NCBI GenBank assembly: GCA_021108255.1
Contig: JAIORG010000066.1
Coordinates: 1-34,003 of the forward strand
Length of the DNA: 34,003 nucleotides
Direction: 5' to 3'
From: Anaerolineales bacterium
GTDB lineage: Bacteria > Chloroflexota > Anaerolineae > Anaerolineales > UBA11858
Part shown: positions 15,849 through 23,698 of the stretch, one piece after another
Layout: the number at the start of each line of letters is the position of its first letter
How positions within the stretch are numbered: position 1 is the first letter of the stretch
The notes under the pieces: model-generated
Seen by the model: only the letters and a program-made list of their open reading frames with translations
Told to the model about the DNA's origin: nothing
Database searches by the model: none
Made by a program: the position numbers and the translations under genes

Positions 15849-15924
15849 ACTATTTGTTCAAGGCTGGTTGAAAAATTGGTTTTAAGATGCTTTTCCAGGA
15901 CAGAATTTGGGGTTTTGGTGCAGT

Positions 15925-16233
15925 TTACATAGATTCCATAGTGATTGGAGGGGCAATTTCATCCATGATGGCAGTAGCTTTTTCCTGTACACCAGTAACT
16001 TTATGACCATAGATGTCCAATGTGACACTGGATTTGCTGGGACCCAAACGTTTTGATACTGTCAGGATATCGCCCCTATTTCTTTTCAAGAAATCAATCT
16101 TGAATAAACATATCCGTGTAGGTTGTAAGCCTTTATCCGCCAAGCCGCAGGCTGCACATGCTTTTCGAATCCTGCCGGCCCACTCTTGCTCTAGATTTAT
16201 CCCAAAAACATACCCAAAACATATACCATACTG
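15925..16233 (-). pseudogene. decayed tyrosine recombinase (phage-type integrase) C-terminal remnant
   Basis: The reverse-strand frame keeps the C-terminal signature of phage-type integrases: VSKRLGPSKSSVTLDIYGH, then GVQEKATAIMDEI, where Tyr of DIYGH would be the catalytic residue. Upstream in the same frame is GRIRKAC, another integrase block. The HxLRHT/HxxR block between them is unrecognisable, the LGH histidine is proline, and the catalytic and N-terminal domains are missing. It is therefore a dead fragment, not a working integrase. It sits between the DUF4143 gene and the sulfatase operon and suggests past integration here. The upstream limit is approximate. Confidence 0.55.
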
Positions 16234-16485
16234 GATTTGAAAATATATGCCACAGGTTACAGGTTTGAATCAGTACGGGTCTGACGATGAACATATTGAG
16301 GGCATGTCAGCAGGTCAAATCAACCTGGAGTTTAATGCAATATAAATTTGGACTATAATTGGTGCTGAGCAGCCATTATTCATCCTTTATATATCTAATA
16401 TTTGAGGCTTTCATATCATCAATTATTAGCTTTTTGATCCGGCTCAAGGTGTATCCTTCAAACAACTTATATACGTTCTCTCATC
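16234..16485. other. intergenic leader region before the sulfatase-like operon
   Basis: No convincing coding sequence is seen. The stretch is AT-rich toward its right end. TATAAT at 16354-16359 with a weak TTTAAT 17 bp upstream is the best promoter candidate, giving a leader of about 120 nt before the ATG at 16486. No Shine-Dalgarno is visible before that ATG. Confidence 0.35.
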
Positions 16486-18093
16486 ATGAAGCTTAAAAAT
16501 AAACTTGCAAATAATTTAGTTTATCTCTATACGATCAGTTTAAGCCTAGTTCCTGCTGTTACCTTATATTGGAGCAGTGGTGTTCCTATCCAACATGCCT
16601 ACTTATCTTGGATCACTATTGCATTTATTATTGGGATTTTGGTCATTAGCATTAACTCCTTCACAAAAAGCAAACAAAAGGCGGGTGTGATTGTGGCTGC
16701 AATCTCAATCGCATTCTTCTATTTTGGAAATTTCCTTCAACTCATAATTTCCATTTCTATGACAGCGGGTATCATCCAAGAAAAATCAGTTTTAGAAAAT
16801 TCAATTGTGCTGCCAGTGGTTTTTTTCATCAGCTGGTCAATATTATGGATTGTGATCACCCGGATCATTATCCGGTCAGATTCATTAACACAAAAAAGTG
16901 ATTATTATCTAAGTGTTGTTTCAATAATCCTATTGGTTTTCATGGTAAGCGGGGTTGGATTGAAAATTGATGTTTCAAGCAAAAATAAAAAACTCATAGA
17001 GTCAATCTTATTGAATAATTCGGAACTAGATCCTTATGCGGGTATAGCTCTTACTAGCTATGATAATGAGAATTCCCCTGATATTTATTATTTAATATTC
17101 GATGGTTTTGCTGGACCTAACATATTATTGAAATATTATGATACGGATATTCTATATTTCATTCAACAGCTTGAAAAAAGAGGGGTATATGTAGCAAATG
17201 AGAGCAAATCAAATTACAGCATGACCATTAGCTCCCTTCCATCTTCATTAAATATGAATTATTGGGATGAACTTGCCAGAAATGAGATTAAGGATGTTGG
17301 TTGGATCCCAGTGATTCCATTATTACATGACAATCTAGTCTCAAATTATCTACACAATAGAGGATATGATCTAGTTACTTTCCCAAGCGGATTTTGGCCT
17401 ACAGAAGATTTCCAGACAGACATGAAAATAAGCCCTCTGATCAATCTGAATGAGTACCAGGAAAACTTACTATTGTATACTCCAGTTCCGCGAATCTTTC
17501 CAAGTATCTTATATGACAATCATCGAAATAGGATTAACTTTACATTGAATAGCCTGAAGAATATTACAAATGAGGAAAGACCGATTTTTGTATTTGCTCA
17601 TATCCTAACCCCACATCCACCCTTTATCTTTGATGGGGAGGGAAATCCAGTTCACCCTCAAAGGACATATAATCATTTTGATGCCGATGATTATCGAAAA
17701 TTAGGAGGTACTACTGCAGAGTATCAAGAAATGTATTCAGATCAGTTGAACTATATCTTTAGTGAAATTCTAGAAATGATCGATGGAATTCTATTAGAGT
17801 CCGAATCGCCTCCCATCTTAATTATTCAAGGTGACCATGGTCCTGGTTCGCTGGTTTCACAGTCGCACTTTGAAGAAAACAACCTAGATGAAAGATTCTC
17901 AATCATGAACGCATATTATTTTCCAGATAAAGACTATAGTTCACTTTACCCATCGATAACGCCAGTAAATACATTTAGAGTGATATTAAATAAATATTTC
18001 GAAGAAAATTTACCCTTATTACCAGACAAGAACTATTTTTCCATTCTTTATCATCCTTATGAGTTTATTGATGTGACAGAGATACTAAAATAG
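16486..18093 (+). CDS. membrane-anchored sulfatase/alkaline-phosphatase-fold enzyme
   Basis: Protein of 535 residues. The first 165 residues hold about five hydrophobic segments, and the rest is an extracytoplasmic domain of the sulfatase-like superfamily, as in LtaS or phosphoethanolamine transferases. Metal-site candidates are Asp206 in YLIFDGFAG and Asp450-His451 in IIQGDHGPG. Thr247 in YSMTISSLPS is the likely nucleophile position, and FAHILTPHPPF matches the family histidine block. The reaction is probably transfer or hydrolysis of a phospho- or sulfo-substituent on an envelope polymer or lipid; the substrate is unknown. The gene is visibly more AT-rich than the flanking housekeeping genes. 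It is followed after 49 bp by a DPGTGS microprotein gene and then a NoeA-like gene. Confidence 0.85.
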   Translation: MKLKNKLANNLVYLYTISLSLVPAVTLYWSSGVPIQHAYLSWITIAFIIGILVISINSFTKSKQKAGVIVAAISIAFFYFGNFLQLIISISMTAGIIQEKSVLENSIVLPVVFFISWSILWIVITRIIIRSDSLTQKSDYYLSVVSIILLVFMVSGVGLKIDVSSKNKKLIESILLNNSELDPYAGIALTSYDNENSPDIYYLIFDGFAGPNILLKYYDTDILYFIQQLEKRGVYVANESKSNYSMTISSLPSSLNMNYWDELARNEIKDVGWIPVIPLLHDNLVSNYLHNRGYDLVTFPSGFWPTEDFQTDMKISPLINLNEYQENLLLYTPVPRIFPSILYDNHRNRINFTLNSLKNITNEERPIFVFAHILTPHPPFIFDGEGNPVHPQRTYNHFDADDYRKLGGTTAEYQEMYSDQLNYIFSEILEMIDGILLESESPPILIIQGDHGPGSLVSQSHFEENNLDERFSIMNAYYFPDKDYSSLYPSITPVNTFRVILNKYFEENLPLLPDKNYFSILYHPYEFIDVTEILK

Positions 18094-18142
18094 AATAGTA
18101 GATTTTTTCATGAAATCATCTATAGATTAAAGGAGTTTAATT

Positions 18143-18307
18143 ATGTCCGGTTTTCCCGCCCCCAAACTGTATCTTGACCCTGGCACAGGAAGTATCCTTA
18201 TTCAGGTGATCCTGGCTTCCGTCCTGGGATTTTTATTTATCATCAGGACAAAAATTACCAGCGCGGTTAAGTGGCTCTGGAGCAAGCTTAGCGATAAAGG
18301 AGAATAA
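18143..18307 (+). CDS. DPGTGS-motif single-pass membrane microprotein
   Basis: Small gene of 54 codons, too short for the ORF track. It begins with ATG 7 bp after a clear AAGGAG, and its TAA abuts the next gene's ATG with no gap, which supports translation. The product has a short N-terminus with YLDPGTGSILIQ (residues 10-21), one hydrophobic helix (about residues 18-34) and a basic, tryptophan-containing tail. I recall small proteins with the same LDPGTGS start beside sulfatase-like and methyltransferase genes in other phyla; this was not checked. Its position suggests an accessory or anchoring subunit of the flanking enzymes. No enzymatic motif is seen. Confidence 0.8.
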   Translation: MSGFPAPKLYLDPGTGSILIQVILASVLGFLFIIRTKITSAVKWLWSKLSDKGE

Positions 18308-19708
18308 ATGAAGGGTTTCTCCAGGGATAAGGGATCGTTTCGTGACCCCGGTGGATTCATCTATTCCAGAGATGGGAATGTATATCGTCAGATCAACATC
18401 TCTTCCAGGGATGATTTTGATTATTTAATGGATTCAGGACTTTACCAGGACCTTGTCGAAAGGAACCTGATCGTCGAACATGAAGAGGTTGATATTGCTC
18501 CATTCGATAAATCTACTTCTTATAAAGTGATCCAACCCACGAAACTGCCCTTTATTTTTTATCCCTATGAGTGGTGTTTCAGCCAATATCAAAGGGCAGC
18601 TTTAGCTACTCTTGAAATTCAAAATAAAGCATTGGATTATGGCATGACTTTAAAGGACGCCAGTGCTTATAATATCCAGTTTGTGAATAACGATCCTGTG
18701 TTGATTGACACTTTATCCTTCGAGATTTACAAGGAAGGTAGCCCCTGGGAAGGCTACCAGCAGTTTTGCAAACATTTCTTCGCTCCCTTGCTTCTGATGT
18801 CTTACCGGGACGTCAGACTAAATACCTTGCTGCGTGGATTTATTGATGGAATTCCTTTAGAGATTGCCAGCAGTCTGCTTCCAGCTAAAACAAGATTTAA
18901 TTTCTCAATCCTGGCACACATACACCTGCATGCAAAAGCTCAAGAGAGATATAAGGGTGGTGGTGAAGAGGGAGATCAAGTCGGTGAGGTTTCTAAACTG
19001 GGCTTGAGGAAAGAAGGCATATACAGCATTGTTGACAGCCTTGAACGGCAGATTAAGAAACTGACCTATCAGATCAATGACACCTCCTGGGGAGACTATT
19101 GTTCTTTTCATAATTACTCAGAAGATGCTTACCTGCAGAAAATGATGCTTGTTGAAACATTCATCCAACAAGCAAAACCAACTATAGTCTGGGATTTTGG
19201 CGCCAATACGGGCGATTTCAGTCGGCTTGCTAGCAGGAAGGGCATTACAACGATATCTTTCGATATTGATCCCGCTGCGGTTGAACAGGGCTACCTAAAG
19301 AGTGTTGGTGATAACGACAGTAATATTCACCATGCTATCATCGACTTGTTCAATCCAAGCCCTAACCTGGGATGGAGTAATGTCGAACGGAAATCCTTGG
19401 TGGACAGAGGGCCCACAGACCTTCTTTTGGCCCTAGCGCTTATTCATCACCTGGCTATTGCAAACAACCTTCCCCTTTATATGGTTAGCAGCTTCTTTTC
19501 TGAATTAACTGAGTGGCTGGTAATTGAGTTTGTGCCTAAAAAAGACTCTCAGACAAAGATACTACTTTCCTCAAGACGGGATATTTTCAATGATTACACG
19601 ATAGAAAATTTTGAAGAAGTTTTCTCAAAGGATTTTTCTGTGATAGAAAAGGCGCAGATAGAGGGTACAGAAAGAACGCTATACCTGATGAAAAAGATTG
19701 TTAAATAG
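18308..19708 (+). CDS. NoeA-like two-domain protein: kinase-like N-terminal region plus SAM methyltransferase
   Basis: Cytoplasmic protein of 466 residues. The N-terminus FRDPGGFIYSRDGNVYRQI is the start seen in NoeA-like nodulation and glycan-cluster methyltransferases. LKDASAYNIQF and PVLIDTLSFE supply Asp117, Asn122 and Asp134, with nearly the spacing of the catalytic loop and DFG aspartate of protein kinase or aminoglycoside phosphotransferase folds. From about residue 285 a class I methyltransferase domain begins, with motif I VWDFGANTGDFS, ISFDIDPAAVE, and LLLALALIHHLAI as motif IV/post-motif. The substrate is unknown but may be a glycan or its lipid carrier. The ATG abuts the microprotein stop, with a Shine-Dalgarno-like AAAGGAG inside that gene, so expression is coupled. 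Confidence 0.82.
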   Translation: MKGFSRDKGSFRDPGGFIYSRDGNVYRQINISSRDDFDYLMDSGLYQDLVERNLIVEHEEVDIAPFDKSTSYKVIQPTKLPFIFYPYEWCFSQYQRAALATLEIQNKALDYGMTLKDASAYNIQFVNNDPVLIDTLSFEIYKEGSPWEGYQQFCKHFFAPLLLMSYRDVRLNTLLRGFIDGIPLEIASSLLPAKTRFNFSILAHIHLHAKAQERYKGGGEEGDQVGEVSKLGLRKEGIYSIVDSLERQIKKLTYQINDTSWGDYCSFHNYSEDAYLQKMMLVETFIQQAKPTIVWDFGANTGDFSRLASRKGITTISFDIDPAAVEQGYLKSVGDNDSNIHHAIIDLFNPSPNLGWSNVERKSLVDRGPTDLLLALALIHHLAIANNLPLYMVSSFFSELTEWLVIEFVPKKDSQTKILLSSRRDIFNDYTIENFEEVFSKDFSVIEKAQIEGTERTLYLMKKIVK

Positions 19709-19728
19709 TACTATCCACTACTTACTAT

Positions 19729-20103
19729 TCACTTACTTTCCCCCACACATACAACCACGGCGGCTGCCGTATCACGGGAATGAGTCAGGCTGACAGACCA
19801 GGTTGTATAACCCAACTCTTCGGCAATGAGGGCAGCCCTTCCGTGTAAATGGAGCTGAGGTTTTCCACTGAAATCATTTATTGTCTCCATTTCTCGCCAG
19901 GATACCGGACCTATTCCTGTTCCAAGCGCTTTGGAAGCGGCTTCTTTGGCGGCAAACCGGGCAGCTAACTCAGGGGCATTTCCCCGGGCTTGCTTAATTT
20001 CAGCTTCAGTGTAAATCCGGTCGAGAAAACGATCGCCATGACGCTCAAGCGCTTTTTGGATCCGTTTTATTTCAATTAAATCAATACCCGAGGAGAGGAG
20101 CAT
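19729..20103 (-). CDS. acpS: holo-[acyl-carrier-protein] synthase
   Basis: Transfers the 4'-phosphopantetheine arm from coenzyme A to the serine of apo-ACP, activating fatty acid synthesis. At 124 residues it is full length. The two family motifs are GIDLIEIKRI (Asp8 binds magnesium) and RFAAKEAASKALGTGIG, with a terminal SLTHSRDTAAAVVV strand. It starts 2 bp beyond the end of the M16 gene, so it is the last gene of a reverse-strand operon. Its Shine-Dalgarno would lie inside the upstream reading frame. Confidence 0.97.
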   Translation of the reverse strand: MLLSSGIDLIEIKRIQKALERHGDRFLDRIYTEAEIKQARGNAPELAARFAAKEAASKALGTGIGPVSWREMETINDFSGKPQLHLHGRAALIAEELGYTTWSVSLTHSRDTAAAVVVCVGESK

Positions 20104-20105
20104 AT

Positions 20106-21395
20106 TTAAGGTCCCGCGGTTGAAATGGCCAATTTGCCCGGATCCAGGTACTTCCGGGAGGCTTCAAGGATACTTTCTGGAGTAATTCCAGAGATAAATT
20201 CCTCATACTGTTGAAAATAATCCAACCCTAATTGATTGCGTTCAATGATCAACAACGCACCCGCCACACCAGTGTTGGATTCCAGGGACAAGGGCAATTT
20301 GCCAATGTAGCTGGATTGGACGTCTTGTAGTTCTTCCGGGGTAACTGGATCTGCGACAAACTTTTTTATCTCTTCAGTTATTAACTGCAGTGCCTGCTCT
20401 ATATTTTGGGGATCTACACCGGCTGACACAATCCAGGGCCCGGGACCGATACCGCTGCTGAGGGAGCTGTACGCGTAATAGGCCAGTCCGGCTTTATTGC
20501 GAACTGATTCTCCGATGCGGCCCATCATTCCAAATTGGCCCAGGATACTGTTTCCCATCAGCGCTGGATAAAACTCCTCCGCTTTTCGGGGAGGACCGAC
20601 TACGCCGAGGATAATGTCCGCCTGGCTTTTCTCCTCGATCACGTGATGGCTGCGGACGGTTTTTTCTAAGGGATCTGCGCCTGGTACCAGAAAAACCTCC
20701 GGCTGTTCGGAATTTGCCCAGTCTCCGAACTTGTCTTTTGCTAATTGCAGAGCCTGGTCTGGTTTCACTGCGCCGGCAACCGCGATCACCATTTCTTTTG
20801 GCCCGTAATGTACCTGATGGAAATTCACCAGGTCTTCTGTTTTAATGGCAGTGACCGTCTCAATAAAGCCGTCACTCGGATTTCCGTAGGGGTGCCCGGC
20901 ATAAGCAATCTTATCGAAACCCATTCCAGCCATTTCATTTGTATCCTGCGTCCTTAAGTTCAGCCCGGTCAGCAATTGGGATCGGACCCGTTCGATATGG
21001 GATGGAGGGAATACCGGCTCTTTTAAGACATCAGCCAGGATCTCTAATAAGGCTGGCAGATCATCCGCGAGGGATTTCCCGCCGAATCCGGCAGTGTGAG
21101 CTCCGCAGCTGACCCCAAGGCTGGCGCCCATAGATTCAAGGTTTTCATAAATTTGCTGAAAATCTTGTTTTTTTGTACCCCGCATCAACGTTGAAGCTGT
21201 AAAATCTGCTAAACCAAGCTTTTCCAGGGGATCATAAAGGCTTCCAGCTTGCAGGTAGCCAGCAATTGAAACCGAGAGTGTGTTGAAATTGGGGCGGACA
21301 AGCAGGGTGATTCCGTTGTCCAGCTGGGTTCGGGTGATATCGTGTGGACCAGGCAGAGATTCGGGATTGAAGGAGGCGTGATTTTGGGTTTTCAT
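20106..21395 (-). CDS. M16 family peptidase, probably the non-catalytic subunit
   Basis: Protein of 429 residues with the two-repeat M16 (pitrilysin/processing peptidase) fold. Family landmarks are LGLADFTASTLMRGT, the GPKEMVIAVAGAVKPD strand and RNKAGLAYYAYSSLSSGIGPG. At the position of the inverted zinc motif HxxEH the sequence reads ADFTASTLM, so the zinc site is absent. M16 proteins often occur as a catalytic and an inactive partner forming one closed chamber, and this is the inactive one. Its ATG overlaps the stop of the upstream catalytic gene by 4 bp. Confidence 0.92.
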   Translation of the reverse strand: MKTQNHASFNPESLPGPHDITRTQLDNGITLLVRPNFNTLSVSIAGYLQAGSLYDPLEKLGLADFTASTLMRGTKKQDFQQIYENLESMGASLGVSCGAHTAGFGGKSLADDLPALLEILADVLKEPVFPPSHIERVRSQLLTGLNLRTQDTNEMAGMGFDKIAYAGHPYGNPSDGFIETVTAIKTEDLVNFHQVHYGPKEMVIAVAGAVKPDQALQLAKDKFGDWANSEQPEVFLVPGADPLEKTVRSHHVIEEKSQADIILGVVGPPRKAEEFYPALMGNSILGQFGMMGRIGESVRNKAGLAYYAYSSLSSGIGPGPWIVSAGVDPQNIEQALQLITEEIKKFVADPVTPEELQDVQSSYIGKLPLSLESNTGVAGALLIIERNQLGLDYFQQYEEFISGITPESILEASRKYLDPGKLAISTAGP

Positions 21396-22696
21396 TGTTT
21401 GTTATTTCCCTTGTTCTGCGGGTAATAAAATCCCACCAACCTGTTTTGCGGTATTAGATAGGTTTGGGCTGCCCGCTGGACATCCTCCGGCGTAACTGCT
21501 TCCAGGTTCTCTAGATAATCTGTTACCCATTCATAACTGGCAAACATCTCTGAAAAACCCAGCCAAAAAGCCTGATTGGTGATGCTCTCCCCTCCGTAGG
21601 CGAACAATGCCCTGGTTTGTTTTGCTGCCCGCAGGATCTCTTCCTGGCGGGGCGGTGTATCCTGAAGGCGCTGGATTTCCTCGTCGAGCACCTTTATTGC
21701 TGCGTCAGGTGTTGAGGAAGGATGAACGATAAAATTGAGGCTGTACAAAAATGGATCAATAGTAGCCGGTAACCCGCCGTGAATGTTTACAACGACTTCC
21801 TCTTTTTCTACCATTTTTAAATATAACCTGGAGGTTTTGTTTGATATTCCTCCTCCACCGAACATGTTCAATCCTTGCGGTCCGGAGAGTATACTGTCCA
21901 GGATCAACAGCGGGAAAAAATCCGGATCACTGGCAGGCGGTGTGTGGTAAACCACATCGCCGAGGATAGTCTCTCCTGGTCCCTCTACCTTTAACCGGTG
22001 TTCTCCCCGCTGGGGCGGTTCAGGTCTATTCACCCTGGGGGGCTCATCATTCGCAGGGATATGCTCATAGAGATCTTTTATTCGCTTCAGCATATCGTCT
22101 TTATCAAAGTCTCCAGCCATGGTGATCACGGCATTGTTGGGAGAGTAATATGTCTGGTAGTGTTGGAAGAGATCATCACGCTGGATGGATTTCAGATCTG
22201 CCAGATCGCCAATGATCTCATGGTGGTAGGAATGAACCCGGAAAGCAGCGCTTTTGACAGCCTCACCGAGCCGGAACCCGGGACTGTTTTCCCTTCCCTG
22301 TCTTTCTGAAATCACCACAGTACGCTCGGATTCCACTTCCTCCGGATCGTAGGTGCTGTTAATCATCCGGTCGGCTTCCAGTTCCATGGCCAGGTCTATC
22401 TTGTCAGCAGGCATGGTCTCGAAAAAAGTTGTCCAATCCAGGTAGGTGAACGCGTTCCACACCCCGCCAGTTCGGGAAATAGCTTTTTCCAATTCATCGG
22501 CAGGAAAACGGGCAGTTCCCTTAAACTGAAGATGTTCGACCCAATGGGAAATCCCTGTTCGCCCCGGGATTTCATCCCGGGATCCAACCCGGTACCAAAT
22601 CCAGCTGCTGATAAGGGGAGCGGTGTGGATTTCCTTGAGTTTGATTTGCAAACCGTTGGCTAACGTAATGGTTTTAATGGGTTTTAACATGTTCAT
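21392..22696 (-). CDS. M16 family zinc peptidase, catalytic subunit
   Basis: Protein of 434 residues. It has the inverted zinc motif His51-Trp-Val-Glu54-His55 in GISHWVEHLQFKGT and the third ligand Glu131 in ERTVVISE, exactly 76 residues on as in M16 enzymes. The NNAVITMAGDFD strand and a second homologous half follow. There is no signal peptide, so it likely degrades peptides in the cytoplasm together with the downstream inactive partner, overlapping by ATGA. A second in-frame ATG two codons in is an equally possible start, since the Shine-Dalgarno is weak. It lies 15 bp after holA. Confidence 0.94.
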   Translation of the reverse strand: MNMLKPIKTITLANGLQIKLKEIHTAPLISSWIWYRVGSRDEIPGRTGISHWVEHLQFKGTARFPADELEKAISRTGGVWNAFTYLDWTTFFETMPADKIDLAMELEADRMINSTYDPEEVESERTVVISERQGRENSPGFRLGEAVKSAAFRVHSYHHEIIGDLADLKSIQRDDLFQHYQTYYSPNNAVITMAGDFDKDDMLKRIKDLYEHIPANDEPPRVNRPEPPQRGEHRLKVEGPGETILGDVVYHTPPASDPDFFPLLILDSILSGPQGLNMFGGGGISNKTSRLYLKMVEKEEVVVNIHGGLPATIDPFLYSLNFIVHPSSTPDAAIKVLDEEIQRLQDTPPRQEEILRAAKQTRALFAYGGESITNQAFWLGFSEMFASYEWVTDYLENLEAVTPEDVQRAAQTYLIPQNRLVGFYYPQNKGNNKQ

Positions 22697-22711
22697 AAGG
22701 CTGGCCTGCTG

Positions 22712-23695
22712 TTATTGGGTGAGAGAGGCAATTAATAAATCCAGCGCCAGGGTAAAATCCAGCTGACCGCTTTTCATTGCTTGGTCTACATCGGATAATT
22801 GGTGATAAATAATTTTTAATCTGGGCAGAGTAAATTGTTTTACTTTGGGAATTATCTTTTTAATCGGATAGGGATGAGAACCCATTTTTTTTGCGATAGT
22901 ATTATGATCCTGGCTTGGATCTTCATCCAGCAGCTCCCGAACCTGGATCATAAGCCGGAATTGGCGGACAATCATACCAAAGAGGGAAAGAGGTTCACTG
23001 TCTTCCAGCAGCCGGCGCAGCATGAACATGGCTGTTTTCCCGTCCCCGTTTCCAATAGCATCGACCATCTCAAAAATATCTCCCTGGCGCACATCTGCAG
23101 TCAAGGTTCGGACGTCGGCTTCGGATACTGGCCGGGAAAAATCTACATAAGTAAGAAGTTTTTCAATTTCTTTTTTCGCCAGTCGGGGGTCTTCATCAAT
23201 ATAACTAGCCAGCAGCTGGGCTGCCTCATTGTGGAATTTGCCGCCGACTTCTTTTGCCTGATCTTGAATCCAGCGAGTCATTGCGCCGCCTGTAGGCAGG
23301 GAAAATATCCGAATCCAGCAGCGGTCTTTGTGTTTCTGCATCCAATGGATCAGCCATTGCCCACTTTTTAGTATTTCATTCTCGATCAGAATCAAAGCAG
23401 TCGTAGGGGGAACAGATTCAAGAAGATTTAAAAATTTTTCCTGATTGGCTTTACCTTTTGTTAATTTTAGAGGATTGTTTAATACCACCATCCTACGTTT
23501 AGCGAGAAACGGCATAGCATGGGTTTCTGATTTAATTCCATCAAGTTTTTGTGTATTTCCATCCAGCGTTGTGATGTCCATGGCGGCCTCGGAGGAATCG
23601 CCCATTTTAGGTTTCAGCTGCTCGTTCAGGAAGCTGCGAATGGCGAATTCATCATTGCCGTGAAGCAGGTAAATTGTGGGCGAAGAGGTGCTCAT
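22712..23695 (-). CDS. holA: DNA polymerase III subunit delta
   Basis: Clamp-loader delta subunit, which opens the beta sliding clamp. Its 327 residues are typical. The AAA-like N-terminal part begins with IYLLHGNDEFAIRSFL, the usual delta start, then has AKRRMVVLNNPL and ALILIENE. The middle region contains EAAQLLASYIDEDPRLAKKEIEKLLTY and DIFEMVDAIGNGDGKTAMFMLRRLLEDSEPL, and the C-terminal helical collar ends with SGQLDFTLALDLLIASL. All are standard for HolA. It sits between the DUF6391-like gene and the M16 pair in one reverse-strand operon. Confidence 0.95.
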   Translation of the reverse strand: MSTSSPTIYLLHGNDEFAIRSFLNEQLKPKMGDSSEAAMDITTLDGNTQKLDGIKSETHAMPFLAKRRMVVLNNPLKLTKGKANQEKFLNLLESVPPTTALILIENEILKSGQWLIHWMQKHKDRCWIRIFSLPTGGAMTRWIQDQAKEVGGKFHNEAAQLLASYIDEDPRLAKKEIEKLLTYVDFSRPVSEADVRTLTADVRQGDIFEMVDAIGNGDGKTAMFMLRRLLEDSEPLSLFGMIVRQFRLMIQVRELLDEDPSQDHNTIAKKMGSHPYPIKKIIPKVKQFTLPRLKIIYHQLSDVDQAMKSGQLDFTLALDLLIASLTQ

Positions 23696-23698
23696 TTT

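Noticed and set aside
16161-16185. tRNA 3'-end-like string (TTCGAATCCTGCCGGCCCAC) beside the integrase remnant, as would be expected of an attachment site
   Set aside because: The 5' T-stem strand does not pair, no cloverleaf can be drawn, and the reverse strand encodes the integrase block GRIRKAC, which explains the sequence.
22835-23371. 178-aa forward ORF opposite holA
   Set aside because: Antisense shadow of a well-supported holA reading frame; its protein has no coherent motif or start signal.
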